A DNA stretch of 64,000 nt from Croceibacterium_A sp035626815 (lineage in GTDB: Bacteria > Pseudomonadota > Alphaproteobacteria > Sphingomonadales > Sphingomonadaceae), in NCBI GenBank assembly GCA_035626815.1, contig DASPMY010000048.1:5305-69304 (forward strand), written 5' to 3'. A program made the translations under genes and the position numbers. Shown here piece after piece: positions 35,689-43,799 of the stretch; position 1 is the first letter of the stretch; each line of letters starts with the position of its first letter. The notes under the pieces were generated by a model that was not told the DNA's origin, searched no databases, and saw only the letters and a list, made by a program, of their open reading frames with translations.

Positions 35689-36194
35689 CCAATTCAATAA
35701 GTTGTCAGGGACACCCAGCCGGCCGTCGCGTGCTCAGGCGCGGAGGATCGCATCGGCTCGGAAGCGCGAAGCCCTCGATCGACACGCCGCGTCGCTCGAG
35801 GCGGACCATCACTCTCGTGCGCGCGGGCTCTACGGCCTCGGATTGGACCGGTCGCCCGGTCTTTCGCGGCATTACGAGCGGCCGGTCTCTTACCCTCTCA
35901 CCGGCGATCAGATCGCCAATCCACCACGAACCGGACCGCGGCCGGGCAGCTCGCTGTCGGTGGCGGGACCGAAAAAGCGCCTCATCGCGTGTATGTCCTT
36001 TCTGGGAGAGCCAGAACGGATCGCGCATACTTCCAAACAACGTGTTGATTCCTACTCAAATAATTCTTAAGGATCCGGCTGCCGGGATTGGCCGCCGGCC
36101 GGGCCGGTTGCTGACTGAGGCAAGTCTGCTTGGTCGGCTCAGCGAAGCTCATCTTGGTCTCCGTTCGTTACGTTTCGAGGCCAAGGAGCATAGT
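35689..36194. other. Gene-free region between tRNA-Lys and the luxR-type gene
   Basis: About 500 bp with no recognisable gene. Both strands have moderately long open frames, but none matches a family I know. The DNA is visibly less GC-rich than its surroundings, and an AT-rich stretch with an AATAAT sequence lies at 36059-36064, perhaps part of a promoter for the next gene. Position directly 3' of a tRNA and the base shift would suit an old integration site, but no repeat of the tRNA 3' end was seen. Confidence 0.35.
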
Positions 36195-36845
36195 TTGACT
36201 GCCGATCACCACTCCTTTCTGTCCGGCAGACCCGGCGTAGCCGAAGCACAGATCGGTTCGGCGGATGTACAGGAGGTCGTCGCGACAGCGCTCGACGACT
36301 TTTCGCGTCAGGCGCGGAATGCCGATTTCAGCCCGCGAGTCCTGATCGATAGCCATTGCAACGTGCTTTGGCGGTCCGCACAAACGGAACGCCTTCTGCG
36401 ACCTCCCATACCGCTCGCGATCAAGGCCAGCCGACTTCAAGGCACCGGCAGTTCTACCGGCCAGACCTGGCTTTCGTTTGTCGAGGGCCTTGATGAGGCT
36501 GGATCGCGGCTGCTGCTCATTGGCGACAGGCCCGACGTCTGGGTGCTGCTGCGCGGCTGGGCGAGGTCGTACGGTGCGCACCGGCTGGTCTTCATCAAGT
36601 GCGCGCTCTCGTGGCCCTATTCGAGCGTCGCGACCAGCGGTCTCGCGAAGAACTTCGGTCTCACCAAGTCAGAATGCGCCGTTTTGGATGAATTTGCTCG
36701 CTTGGCGAAGCCCGATCAGATTGCCGAGCGGCTCAGTATTTCAGTGGGCACGGTGCGCAGCCATTTGAAGCTGATTCACTCCAAGATGTCGGTCAAGTCG
36801 AGCGTCCAGCTGTTGCGGATCACGCGCGCCTACACCGATACCTAA
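36195..36845 (+). CDS. LuxR-family transcriptional regulator of the curli locus (CsgD-like position)
   Basis: A 216-residue regulator. A TTG start at 36195 is chosen because AAGGAG (36183-36188) sits exactly 6 bases upstream; the open frame continues further but without coding character. Residues 1-145 form an uncharacterised N-terminal domain, without the Asp pocket of a response-regulator receiver. The C-terminal LuxR helix-turn-helix runs LTKSECAVLDEFARLAKPDQ, then IAERLSISVGTVRSHLKLIH and KMSVKSSVQLLR. Its place immediately before csgF and csgG mirrors CsgD in enteric bacteria, so it probably controls the curlin genes; that is inference. Base composition is lower in GC than in the flanking housekeeping genes. 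Confidence 0.8.
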   Translation: MTADHHSFLSGRPGVAEAQIGSADVQEVVATALDDFSRQARNADFSPRVLIDSHCNVLWRSAQTERLLRPPIPLAIKASRLQGTGSSTGQTWLSFVEGLDEAGSRLLLIGDRPDVWVLLRGWARSYGAHRLVFIKCALSWPYSSVATSGLAKNFGLTKSECAVLDEFARLAKPDQIAERLSISVGTVRSHLKLIHSKMSVKSSVQLLRITRAYTDT

Positions 36846-36911
36846 GCCTCGCCGGCGGACGTCCCATTCCGAGACAGCGATCCGCAACCTTCGGTAAACA
36901 TGCCCTCTACC

Positions 36912-36926
36912 CCCCCAAGTTGGGGG
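36912..36926. promoter_or_regulatory. Small palindrome upstream of csgF
   Basis: CCCCCAA-G-TTGGGGG, a perfect 7-bp inverted repeat, 67 bases after the regulator's stop and 115 bases before csgF. It has no U-tract, so it is more likely an operator than a terminator. Confidence 0.35.
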
Positions 36927-37041
36927 CGCGAATCGGTGCGAAGGTAACTAATTGGCCGTTAACCTTTTCCGATTGCAGGACGGGAATCGGCATCGGGAAG
37001 GCTGGCGCGAACCGCGCCGATGACTTCGACAAGGGGGGCGC

Positions 37042-37485
37042 ATGCCGATTCGTTCGGGCACGATTCGTGCCGCCGTAAGCCTCGCAGGTTGCGCGGTGGG
37101 ATTGGCCGTGGCGCGGCCGGCGGTCGCCCAGGATATCGTCTACCAGCCGATCGATCCGAGCTTCGGCGGCAACCCGTTCAATTCGGGTCACCTGCTCGGC
37201 ATCGCCAACGCGCAGAACGATTACAAGGACCCGGCTTCCCAACAGACCAATTCGCAGGCGGACATTTTCGCACGCCAGCTGCAGTCGCGGCTGCTCTCCG
37301 CGCTGTCCTCACAGATCGTCGACGCGATTTTCGGCGACAATCCCCAGGAACGCGGCACGATCAGCTTCGGGGGCCAGACGATCGACTTCGTCCGCAGCCT
37401 GACCGAAGTCACCCTGACCATCGCCGATGACGAGACCGGTGAGGTGACGACGATCGTCATCCCGACTTTCATCGAAGTAAATTGA
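37042..37485 (+). CDS. csgF: Curli assembly protein CsgF
   Basis: A 147-residue exported protein. Signal peptide: MPIRSGTIRAAVSLAGCAVG to VAQ. The mature start DIVYQPIDPSFGGNPFNSGH and LLGIANAQNDYKDP is the CsgF signature; in E. coli this segment binds inside the CsgG pore. The C-terminal half (GTISFGGQTIDFVRSL, TVTIADDETGEVTTIVIPTF) is the conserved beta-strand region. It couples secretion to surface nucleation. AAGGGGGG precedes the ATG. Its stop lies 14 bases before csgG. Confidence 0.92.
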   Translation: MPIRSGTIRAAVSLAGCAVGLAVARPAVAQDIVYQPIDPSFGGNPFNSGHLLGIANAQNDYKDPASQQTNSQADIFARQLQSRLLSALSSQIVDAIFGDNPQERGTISFGGQTIDFVRSLTEVTLTIADDETGEVTTIVIPTFIEVN

Positions 37486-37499
37486 GGCAGCCGGTCGAC

Positions 37500-38498
37500 A
37501 TGATCTCGCGAATTGCATCCGCCTGCTTGCTGGCCGCCGCACTTGCTGGCTGCACCACAGTGACCGAGGATGGCCGCTCGCTGTTTCCGGAAACGCGCCC
37601 CGAGGCGTTCATTCCGGACAAGACTCAGACGCAGACCCTGCTGGAACGGCTGCCGGCCCCGACCCGCCCGATCGCCGTGGCGGTCTATGGCTTCGTCGAC
37701 CAGACGGGCCAATACAAACCCAGCGAATCCGGCCAGACCCTGTCGCGCGCGGTGACCCAGGGCGGCGGCTCGATCATGGTCAAGGCGTTGCAGGACGCGG
37801 GCAACCGCCAGTGGTTCACCATCGTGGAGCGTGAATCGCTACGCAACCTGCTCAACGAGCGGCAGATCATCCGCGAGATGCGCGAGCGCTATCTCGGCGA
37901 GCAGGGCGTCAATCCCCAGGCGCTGCCCGCCTTGCTGTTCGCCGGCGTGCTGCTCGAAGGCGGCATCGTCGGCTACGACACCAACACCGTGACCGGCGGC
38001 GCCGGAGCGGCTTTCCTCGGCATCGGCGGCCGCACCGAATACCGCCAGGACACGGTGACCGTATACTTGCGCGCGGTCTCGGTCCGGACCGGCGAGGTGC
38101 TGACGACGGTGACCGCCTCGAAGACGATCGCCAGCCAGTCGATCGGTGCCAACGCGTTCCGCTATGTGGGCTTCAAGGAGTTGCTCCAGGCGGAAGCCGG
38201 CTACACCACCAACGAGCCCGACCAGGTGGCGCTGCAGCAGGCGATCGAGAAGGCGGTTTATTCGCTGGTGCTCGAGGGGGTCGAGCTCAAGCTGTGGGAA
38301 TTCGCCGACGCCGACGCCGGCTGGCCGTTGCTCTACGAATACCAGCGCGAGCGCGACGGCCAGGTCGACGAGGCGCAAGTGGCCGAGGCCCTGCGGCGGC
38401 TCGGCCCGATCGCGCCGCAGGAAGTCAAGCGCACCGCCGCGGCCGACCAGGTCGGCGCGGCGGGCAGGCCCGAGCAGGGGGCGCTGCGGAGGAATTGA
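37500..38498 (+). CDS. csgG: Curli secretion channel lipoprotein CsgG
   Basis: A 332-residue outer-membrane lipoprotein. MISRIASACLLAAALAGC ends in a lipobox. Conserved parts are RPIAVAVYGFVDQTGQYKPS, TQGGGSIMVKALQDAGNRQW, FTIVERESLRNLLNERQIIR, LLFAGVLLEGGIVGYDTNT, the IGGRTEYRQDTVTVYLRAVS strand and VLTTVTASKTI. CsgG forms a nonameric pore through which unfolded curlin subunits cross. The C-terminal tail (about 280-332) is longer than in E. coli. The ATG at 37500 is chosen for the signal; a TTG overlapping the csgF stop is an alternative. Confidence 0.93.
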   Translation: MISRIASACLLAAALAGCTTVTEDGRSLFPETRPEAFIPDKTQTQTLLERLPAPTRPIAVAVYGFVDQTGQYKPSESGQTLSRAVTQGGGSIMVKALQDAGNRQWFTIVERESLRNLLNERQIIREMRERYLGEQGVNPQALPALLFAGVLLEGGIVGYDTNTVTGGAGAAFLGIGGRTEYRQDTVTVYLRAVSVRTGEVLTTVTASKTIASQSIGANAFRYVGFKELLQAEAGYTTNEPDQVALQQAIEKAVYSLVLEGVELKLWEFADADAGWPLLYEYQRERDGQVDEAQVAEALRRLGPIAPQEVKRTAAADQVGAAGRPEQGALRRN

Positions 38499-38584
38499 CC
38501 GGCGCCGCGAGGCGCTGGCGAGGGGTGCGGGCAGGCTGCCGGACCTGCCCGGGAACGCCCCAGGGGTTTCCGGTGGCTCCGGGG

Positions 38585-38651
38585 GGAAGTTGCAGCTTCC
38601 GCCGGGGGTCGATGCAAATGGGCGCGCCGGAGTTGCAGCTCCGACGCGCCC
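38585..38651 (+). promoter_or_regulatory. Tandem hairpins with identical TTGCAG loops after csgG
   Basis: Two adjacent stem-loops: GGAAG-TTGCAG-CTTCC (38585-38600) and GGGCGCGCCGGAG-TTGCAG-CTCCGACGCGCCC (38620-38651). The second stem is 13 bp with one mismatch. They lie 87-153 bases past the csgG stop, with no U-tract, and may stop, slow or protect the csgFG transcript. Confidence 0.5.
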
Positions 38652-38737
38652 CAGATGACTGACTTGCTGTGACACAATCCAGGTCTGACCTGCGCACAAG
38701 ACGCAGGCGGGCATGGTTATGAGAATCCGGAAGGGAT

Positions 38738-38766
38738 TTGACAACCATGTTAACCGGCCAAATTCA
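38738..38766 (+). promoter_or_regulatory. Candidate sigma-70-type promoter for the curlin genes
   Basis: A perfect -35 TTGACA at 38738-38743 and AATTCA at 38761-38766 as a weak -10, spaced 17 bases. It would leave a leader of about 200 nt before the giant curlin ATG at 38980. The palindrome GTTAAC lies between the boxes. Confidence 0.4.
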
Positions 38767-38979
38767 TGGGAAACTGCGCGATTCAGCGCCGTTCGCCGTG
38801 CGCAAGCCTGAAAACGTGCTCCTTTCCGGATGCGGAATGACCGCGGGGGTCTTCGCCCGCGCCACCACCACCAACGTTCGAGGCCCGACAAAGGGCCCCT
38901 ACCTCAACGTCGCGTCGCGGATTTCCCGCGCGGCGGCGCGGGGCCGCATTCGCCACACTTTCACCCAGGAGTACCACTC

Positions 38980-41472
38980 ATGAAGAAGTTCCTTCTCGCC
39001 TCGGTCTCGGCCGCGGCCCTTCTCTCGACGCCGGCGTTCGCGCAAAGCAACACCAGCGACATCACCCAGGGCGGAAACGCCAATCAGGCGACGGTGAATC
39101 AGCCAGGTTCGTCGAACGGTTCCGACATCGACCAGACCGGCAACAACAACGCCGCGACGCTCAACCAGAGCGGTTCAGGCAACACCTCGGACATCGATCA
39201 GGCCAGTTCGAACAAGGCCACTGTCGAACAGCTCGGTACGAGCGGTGAATCGCACGTTGCGCAGAACGGCAGCCTCAATGACGTGATCGACCACTCGTCG
39301 CCGGGGAGCTTTCCGAACGCGGGTGTGAATGGTTCGGCGACGGGCGCCGGCGTGCGCCAGCGCGCGGACAGCGTGGATGCGTTTTCGAACATCGTGCAGA
39401 ACGGCACCGGCTCTTGGGCCGAGGTTGACCAGGGCGGCATCAACAACCAGTCCGATATCCAGCAGGGGAACGCCGAAAAGCGCAGCGGCGACCGCGCCTA
39501 TGTCGAGCAGACCGGTGACGACAACCAGTCCGACATTCGCCAGTCGCTCGACGATACCGGCCCAGTAGTGAATCCCGCGTTCGGGGGCGCCAATACGGTC
39601 AACTACGCCATCGTGACTCAATCCGGCAGCGGCAACGAGTCCAGTGTGACGCAGAACGCCATCAACGGCGAGAACGACGAAACACCCAGCGGGCTGGCGG
39701 TCGTCAACCAGCTCAGCGACGATAACACCTCCGACATCACCCAGTCCGGCGACGCGACGGCCAGCGTGACGCAGACCGGCGGCAACGGCAACGACTCGTC
39801 CGTCGATCAGCAACTCGGCTCCGACGGCGCATCGGCCACGGTGGTGCAGAACGGTGCCGCCAACGTTTCGCAGGTGGTGCAGAGCGACGATGCAACCGCC
39901 ACAGTGAATCAGACGGGCGACGAAAACAGCTCAACTGTGACGCAGAGCGGTGCCGCCACGGCGATCGTGAACCAGTCGGGTTCGGACAGCTATGGCATTG
40001 CCCCGCCGAACAACAGCTCGACGGTCATTCAGACCGCCGATGGCGCGTCTGCCACGGTCGACCAGACCGGTGAGCTCAACCGTTCAAGCGTGATCCAGAA
40101 CGCCGCCGCCACCGCCGATGTCGATCAGACCGGCGTCTACAACGAGTCGAACATTACCCAAAACGGCGCGGGCGCTTCGGCGACCGTCAGCCAGACCGGT
40201 AATCCCTCTTCGGGTGGTCCGGGTGTGGGCCAGGGCGACAACCTGTCGAACATCGTCCAGAACGGTGCTTCGACGGCCAATGTCATCCAGCTCGCGAACA
40301 ACCCGACCAACGGCTTCCCGTCCAATGACTCCCGCATCCAGCAGAACGGCGCCGGCAATGACGCCGACGTCAGCCAGACGGGCGACAACAACACCTCGGA
40401 CATCGACCAGCTCGGCAGTGGCGATGACGCCGATGTCATCCAGCAGGGTGACAACAACACGTCCGCGATCACCCAGAACAGCAACACCGACAACGTTGCC
40501 TCGGTCAACCAGGGCGGGAACACCAACAACTCTGGCATCACCCAGAGCGGTGCTGACGCGTTGGCGGTCGTCAACCAGACCGGGGACAACAGCAACTCGA
40601 CCATCACTCAGCTCTCGGGCGGTGAAGTTCGCGTGAATCAGGACGGCACCACCGGGTCGACCTCGACGGTGACAACCGAGGCCGACTCCACCCTGGCGCC
40701 TCCGGCCAACACTGTGCTGGTCAACCAGAATGACAATGGTACCGGTCCGGCCCTCGGCCTGGCGAACCTGTCAACGGTGATCCAGGACAACGTCAACCTG
40801 GGCAGCTCGGTCGAAGTGAACCAGACTCACAACATCGCTGGCGAAGAGAGCAACAGCTCGTTCGTTCGGCAGGGTCGGAACGCTTCGAACGGCGATGTCC
40901 TCGTTTCGCAGAACGGCGGCGACAACGTGTCGACCTACACCTCGACCACGTCGACCGACAACGATGCTCTGATCACGCAGACGGGCAGCAACAACAATTC
41001 GGACGTCCAGCAGGACTTCCAGAATGGCAGCGCGCGCGTCGAAGTGACCCAGAACAACGCTGGTGGTGCGGACAACAATGTCTTCATCGACCAGATTTCG
41101 GACGGGTTCTCGGCCGACGTCGATCCGGTGGCTCCGGGTCTCCAGCCTGAGTTCGCCGTGGCTGCCGAAGCCTATGCGACCCAGAATGGCTCGGGCAACA
41201 GCTCGACGATCAGCCAGACGGGCTACTCGGCCACCGCGGCGACTGCGAACTACGCCAGTAGCGACCAGCAGGGCGACAACAACCGTTCGTCGATCCTGCA
41301 GCCGGGCTTCGACAACACCGCCATCGTTTCCCAGACGGGCAGCGGGCATGAGTCGGATGTCCTTCAGAGCGGAAACGGCAACACGGCCAATGTGACCCAG
41401 ACGGCGACCGGGAATATCTCGGGCGTCATCCAGGCGGGTAATGGCAACGTTGCCACGGTGACGCAGAACTAA
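38980..41472 (+). CDS. Giant curlin-repeat amyloid protein
   Basis: An 830-residue secreted protein. Signal peptide MKKFLLASVSAAALLSTPAF to AQ, then almost the whole mature chain is curlin-type strands of the form N-x-(S/A)-x-(I/V)-x-Q-(T/S)-G, usually 11 residues apart, for example NNNAATLNQSGSGNTSDIDQ. By hand I count about sixty Q-centred strands. No cysteine or other domain is seen. E. coli CsgA has about 130 mature residues and five repeats, so this is several times larger. It should cross CsgG unfolded and polymerise on the surface. AGGAG precedes the ATG; a strong hairpin follows the stop. Confidence 0.88.
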   Translation: MKKFLLASVSAAALLSTPAFAQSNTSDITQGGNANQATVNQPGSSNGSDIDQTGNNNAATLNQSGSGNTSDIDQASSNKATVEQLGTSGESHVAQNGSLNDVIDHSSPGSFPNAGVNGSATGAGVRQRADSVDAFSNIVQNGTGSWAEVDQGGINNQSDIQQGNAEKRSGDRAYVEQTGDDNQSDIRQSLDDTGPVVNPAFGGANTVNYAIVTQSGSGNESSVTQNAINGENDETPSGLAVVNQLSDDNTSDITQSGDATASVTQTGGNGNDSSVDQQLGSDGASATVVQNGAANVSQVVQSDDATATVNQTGDENSSTVTQSGAATAIVNQSGSDSYGIAPPNNSSTVIQTADGASATVDQTGELNRSSVIQNAAATADVDQTGVYNESNITQNGAGASATVSQTGNPSSGGPGVGQGDNLSNIVQNGASTANVIQLANNPTNGFPSNDSRIQQNGAGNDADVSQTGDNNTSDIDQLGSGDDADVIQQGDNNTSAITQNSNTDNVASVNQGGNTNNSGITQSGADALAVVNQTGDNSNSTITQLSGGEVRVNQDGTTGSTSTVTTEADSTLAPPANTVLVNQNDNGTGPALGLANLSTVIQDNVNLGSSVEVNQTHNIAGEESNSSFVRQGRNASNGDVLVSQNGGDNVSTYTSTTSTDNDALITQTGSNNNSDVQQDFQNGSARVEVTQNNAGGADNNVFIDQISDGFSADVDPVAPGLQPEFAVAAEAYATQNGSGNSSTISQTGYSATAATANYASSDQQGDNNRSSILQPGFDNTAIVSQTGSGHESDVLQSGNGNTANVTQTATGNISGVIQAGNGNVATVTQN

Positions 41473-41479
41473 TCGTATC

Positions 41480-41508
41480 GGCCGGCGCCCCACTCGCGGG
41501 CGCCGGCC
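41480..41508 (+). terminator. Intercistronic hairpin after the giant curlin gene
   Basis: GGCCGGCGCCC-CACTCGC-GGGCGCCGGCC, an 11-bp perfect GC stem followed by ATTCCTT. It is placed 7 bases past the stop and 23 before the next curlin gene. It probably attenuates read-through or stabilises the upstream message. Confidence 0.6.
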
Positions 41509-41531
41509 ATTCCTTCCCGAAAGGATGGACG

Positions 41532-42560
41532 ATGAAAAAGCTTCTCATCTCAGCTTCGGCCATGGCGCTCGTCGCCACTCCGGCTCTCGCGCAAAGCAAT
41601 ACCTCCACCGTTAGCCAGCCCGGTAACGCCAACCAGGCGACCATCGAGCAGACCGGCTCCGGCGCGTCGTCAAGCGTCAACCAGACTTCGAACGACAACC
41701 GAGTTCTGGTTCGCCAAGCCGGCTCCGGCGCGGACTCGACGATCAACCAAACCGGCGCGGATACGGTGTTCAATCCCAACAACGTCGCCGAGGTCAATCA
41801 GACCGGCGATTCCACCTCGCTGATCAACCAGAGCGGCCAGGCCGCCTCGGCCAACGTCGAGCAGAATGGCGACGGCAACGACTCGACCGTGAACCAATCG
41901 GGACTGCTCGCCGTCACCGGCCGCTCGGAGGAACTGGGCCCGCTCAATTACGACCAGACCGGCGTCAAGCAGACCGGCGACGACAACACTTCGTTCGTCG
42001 AGCAGCAGGGCGGAAGCTCCGCTCAGGTGATTCAGGACAGCACCGGAGCGGCGCTGGGCAACAACTCCGAGGTCCGTCAGGGCACCGGCAACGGCGGCGC
42101 CTATGTGACGCAAATCGGCGGCGCCAACGACTCGCTGGTCAACCAGCAGACCGTGGCATGCTGCGGCCAGCCGACTCCGGTCGCCACGGTGTCGCAGATC
42201 GGCGACGAGCACGATGCCGAAATCCAGCAGACGGCCACGTCGGCCGGTTCGGATGCCACCATCATGCAGACCGGCTTCAGCAACGAGTCGCGCATCCTCC
42301 AGACTGGTCAGCCGTCGGCTAGCGGGGGTAGCCTCGCGTTCTCGAACCAGTCGGGCGATGACAACTACTCGCTGATCGAGCAGGGCGCCGATGATAACGA
42401 CGCCGATGTCAACCAGACGGGCGACGACAACCAGTCGCGCATCTACCAGACCGGCACCGGCAACGAGGCCGACGTCGATCAACACTCGAACGGCAACATC
42501 TCGCTGATCACTCAGGGCGGGACCGGTAACATCGCGATCGTCACCCAGGGTACTCCGTAG
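41532..42560 (+). CDS. Second curlin-repeat amyloid protein
   Basis: A 342-residue paralogue of the giant curlin. Signal peptide MKKLLISASAMALVATPALA. Strands such as NANQATIEQTGSG, NVAEVNQTGDST and DNQSRIYQTGTGNEADVDQH follow the QxG spacing, ending NGNISLITQGGTGNIAIVTQ. An insert NQQTVACCGQPTPVATVSQI carries two adjacent Cys residues, unusual for a curlin. It may be a second fibre subunit or a CsgB-like nucleator. GAAAGGATGG precedes the ATG. Expression relative to the first curlin may be set by the hairpin between them. Confidence 0.86.
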   Translation: MKKLLISASAMALVATPALAQSNTSTVSQPGNANQATIEQTGSGASSSVNQTSNDNRVLVRQAGSGADSTINQTGADTVFNPNNVAEVNQTGDSTSLINQSGQAASANVEQNGDGNDSTVNQSGLLAVTGRSEELGPLNYDQTGVKQTGDDNTSFVEQQGGSSAQVIQDSTGAALGNNSEVRQGTGNGGAYVTQIGGANDSLVNQQTVACCGQPTPVATVSQIGDEHDAEIQQTATSAGSDATIMQTGFSNESRILQTGQPSASGGSLAFSNQSGDDNYSLIEQGADDNDADVNQTGDDNQSRIYQTGTGNEADVDQHSNGNISLITQGGTGNIAIVTQGTP

Positions 42561-42573
42561 CCCCCACCTCGAG

Positions 42574-42597
42574 GCGGCCGCCACCACCGGCGGCCGC
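42574..42597 (+). terminator. Intercistronic hairpin after the second curlin gene
   Basis: GCGGCCGCC-ACCACC-GGCGGCCGC, a 9-bp perfect stem followed by TTCTC. It separates the two large curlin genes from the four smaller genes downstream. Confidence 0.55.
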
Positions 42598-42673
42598 TTC
42601 TCGGCACCGCGGCCCGGCTGTAATGCCGGGCCGCGGCTGGCCGAACCCTCGCATTTGGCATAGGACAGGATCG

Positions 42674-43042
42674 ATGAGCTACCGACTGACCGGACTACTC
42701 TCGCTCCTCGCCGGCGCGCTTGCCGCCCCGGCGGCGGCGCAGGCCGCGTCCCCCACCTGCAACGGAGACGCTCCCATGGCCGACAGCGCCGATGCCACCG
42801 GTCCGGATCGCGGCCGCACCACGATCGTGCGCACCGGCACCGGGCACACAGCCACCGTGACCCGCACCGATCCGGACGGCACCGTCCATGTCGAGCAGCA
42901 TGGCGCCGACCAGGACGCCGAAGTGCTGCAGAGCGGCCGCTGCAACGCGGCCGAGCTGAGCCAGGCGGGCGAGCGCAATCGCGCCGTCGTCAGCCAGAGC
43001 GGCTCGGGCAACCGCGCGGTCGTCCGCCAGGGAAAGGAATAG
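42674..43042 (+). CDS. Small curlin-repeat protein (possible nucleator)
   Basis: A 122-residue exported protein. ATG 42674 follows AGGACAGGA; signal peptide MSYRLTGLLSLLAGALAAPA to AQA. The mature chain has two Cys (SPTCNGDA and SGRCNAAE) and a C-terminal block of strands HTATVTRTDPDGTVHVEQHG, NAAELSQAGERNRAVVSQSG, SGNRAVVRQGKE, so about five short repeats. Its small size, cysteines and Arg-rich last repeats recall the CsgB minor subunit, which nucleates and anchors CsgA; that role is inferred. Confidence 0.78.
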   Translation: MSYRLTGLLSLLAGALAAPAAAQAASPTCNGDAPMADSADATGPDRGRTTIVRTGTGHTATVTRTDPDGTVHVEQHGADQDAEVLQSGRCNAAELSQAGERNRAVVSQSGSGNRAVVRQGKE

Positions 43043-43046
43043 CCCG

Positions 43047-43799
43047 ATGCGCCGCTTGATCCCCGCGCTCGCCGCCGCGCTGCTGGCCGTTTCCTCGGCA
43101 CCCGCATTCGCCGGCGACGGCAACGACAACGACAATTCCGACATCGGCCACGATTGCACCGACGGCAAGAAGTGCCAGGGCAACGGCCATACCAGCCACG
43201 GCAACGGCAACGGCTACGGCCATCAGCACGGTGGCGAGGATGTCGATTACGACCACAACCCCGACCCGTTCACGATCGCACGCCCGGGCAACGACCGCGG
43301 CGCCTTCATCAACCAGGTCGGCGAACAGGATGTCGCGACGATAACGCAGAGTGCGAGCAGCCAGTACGCGCGCGTCGACCAGACCGGCGATGGCAACGCT
43401 GCCGAGATCGCGCAGTCGGGCAGCGGCGCGCATTATGCGCTCGCCGCGCAGACCGGGCACAATAACGCTCTCGAGCTCGACCAGAGCGGCGTCGGCGTCC
43501 AGGTCGCGTTCGTGCAGCAAAGCGGTCATTTCAACGAGATGGCCCTTTTGCAGCAGGGCGGCGCGGCCAGCAGCGGCGTCGCCGCCGCGCAGCTCGGCAA
43601 CGGCAACAGCATGGCGCTCGCCCAGTCCGGCGACAACAACCAGGCGCTGCTGGTGCAGAACGGATCGGGCAACTCGATGACCGCCAGCCAGACCAACGGC
43701 AACAACCAGCTGTCCTGGACCCAGAATGGGGACAACCTGTCCAATCTCGCGATCAGCCAGACCGGCGGCCAGGCCTTGCAGGTGACCCAGTCGCGGTGA
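43047..43799 (+). CDS. Curlin-repeat protein with Asn/Gly/His-rich N-terminal region
   Basis: A 250-residue exported protein. Signal peptide MRRLIPALAAALLAVSSAPAFA. Residues about 23-75 are rich in Asp, Asn, Gly and His with a Cys pair (HDCTDGKKCQGNGHTSHGNG), possibly metal-binding. From about 90 onward it has curlin strands such as DRGAFINQVGEQDVATITQS, YARVDQTGDGNAAEIAQSG and NQLSWTQNGDNLSNLAISQT, ending QALQVTQSR. GGAAAGGA precedes the ATG; the stop overlaps the next GTG start. It may be a minor subunit tethering the fibre. Confidence 0.78.
   Translation: MRRLIPALAAALLAVSSAPAFAGDGNDNDNSDIGHDCTDGKKCQGNGHTSHGNGNGYGHQHGGEDVDYDHNPDPFTIARPGNDRGAFINQVGEQDVATITQSASSQYARVDQTGDGNAAEIAQSGSGAHYALAAQTGHNNALELDQSGVGVQVAFVQQSGHFNEMALLQQGGAASSGVAAAQLGNGNSMALAQSGDNNQALLVQNGSGNSMTASQTNGNNQLSWTQNGDNLSNLAISQTGGQALQVTQSR

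Noticed and set aside
35705..36040. Minus-strand frame beside tRNA-Lys that might be an integrase remnant
   Set aside because: No tyrosine or serine recombinase motif is present and no duplication of the tRNA 3' end was found.
38738..38983. An 81-codon open frame in the curlin leader
   Set aside because: It overlaps the leader and the curlin start, has no ribosome site and encodes nothing recognisable.
38980..42560. Repetitive DNA that might be mistaken for a CRISPR array or microsatellite
   Set aside because: Repeats are degenerate at DNA level, in frame, and encode curlin strands with a signal peptide.
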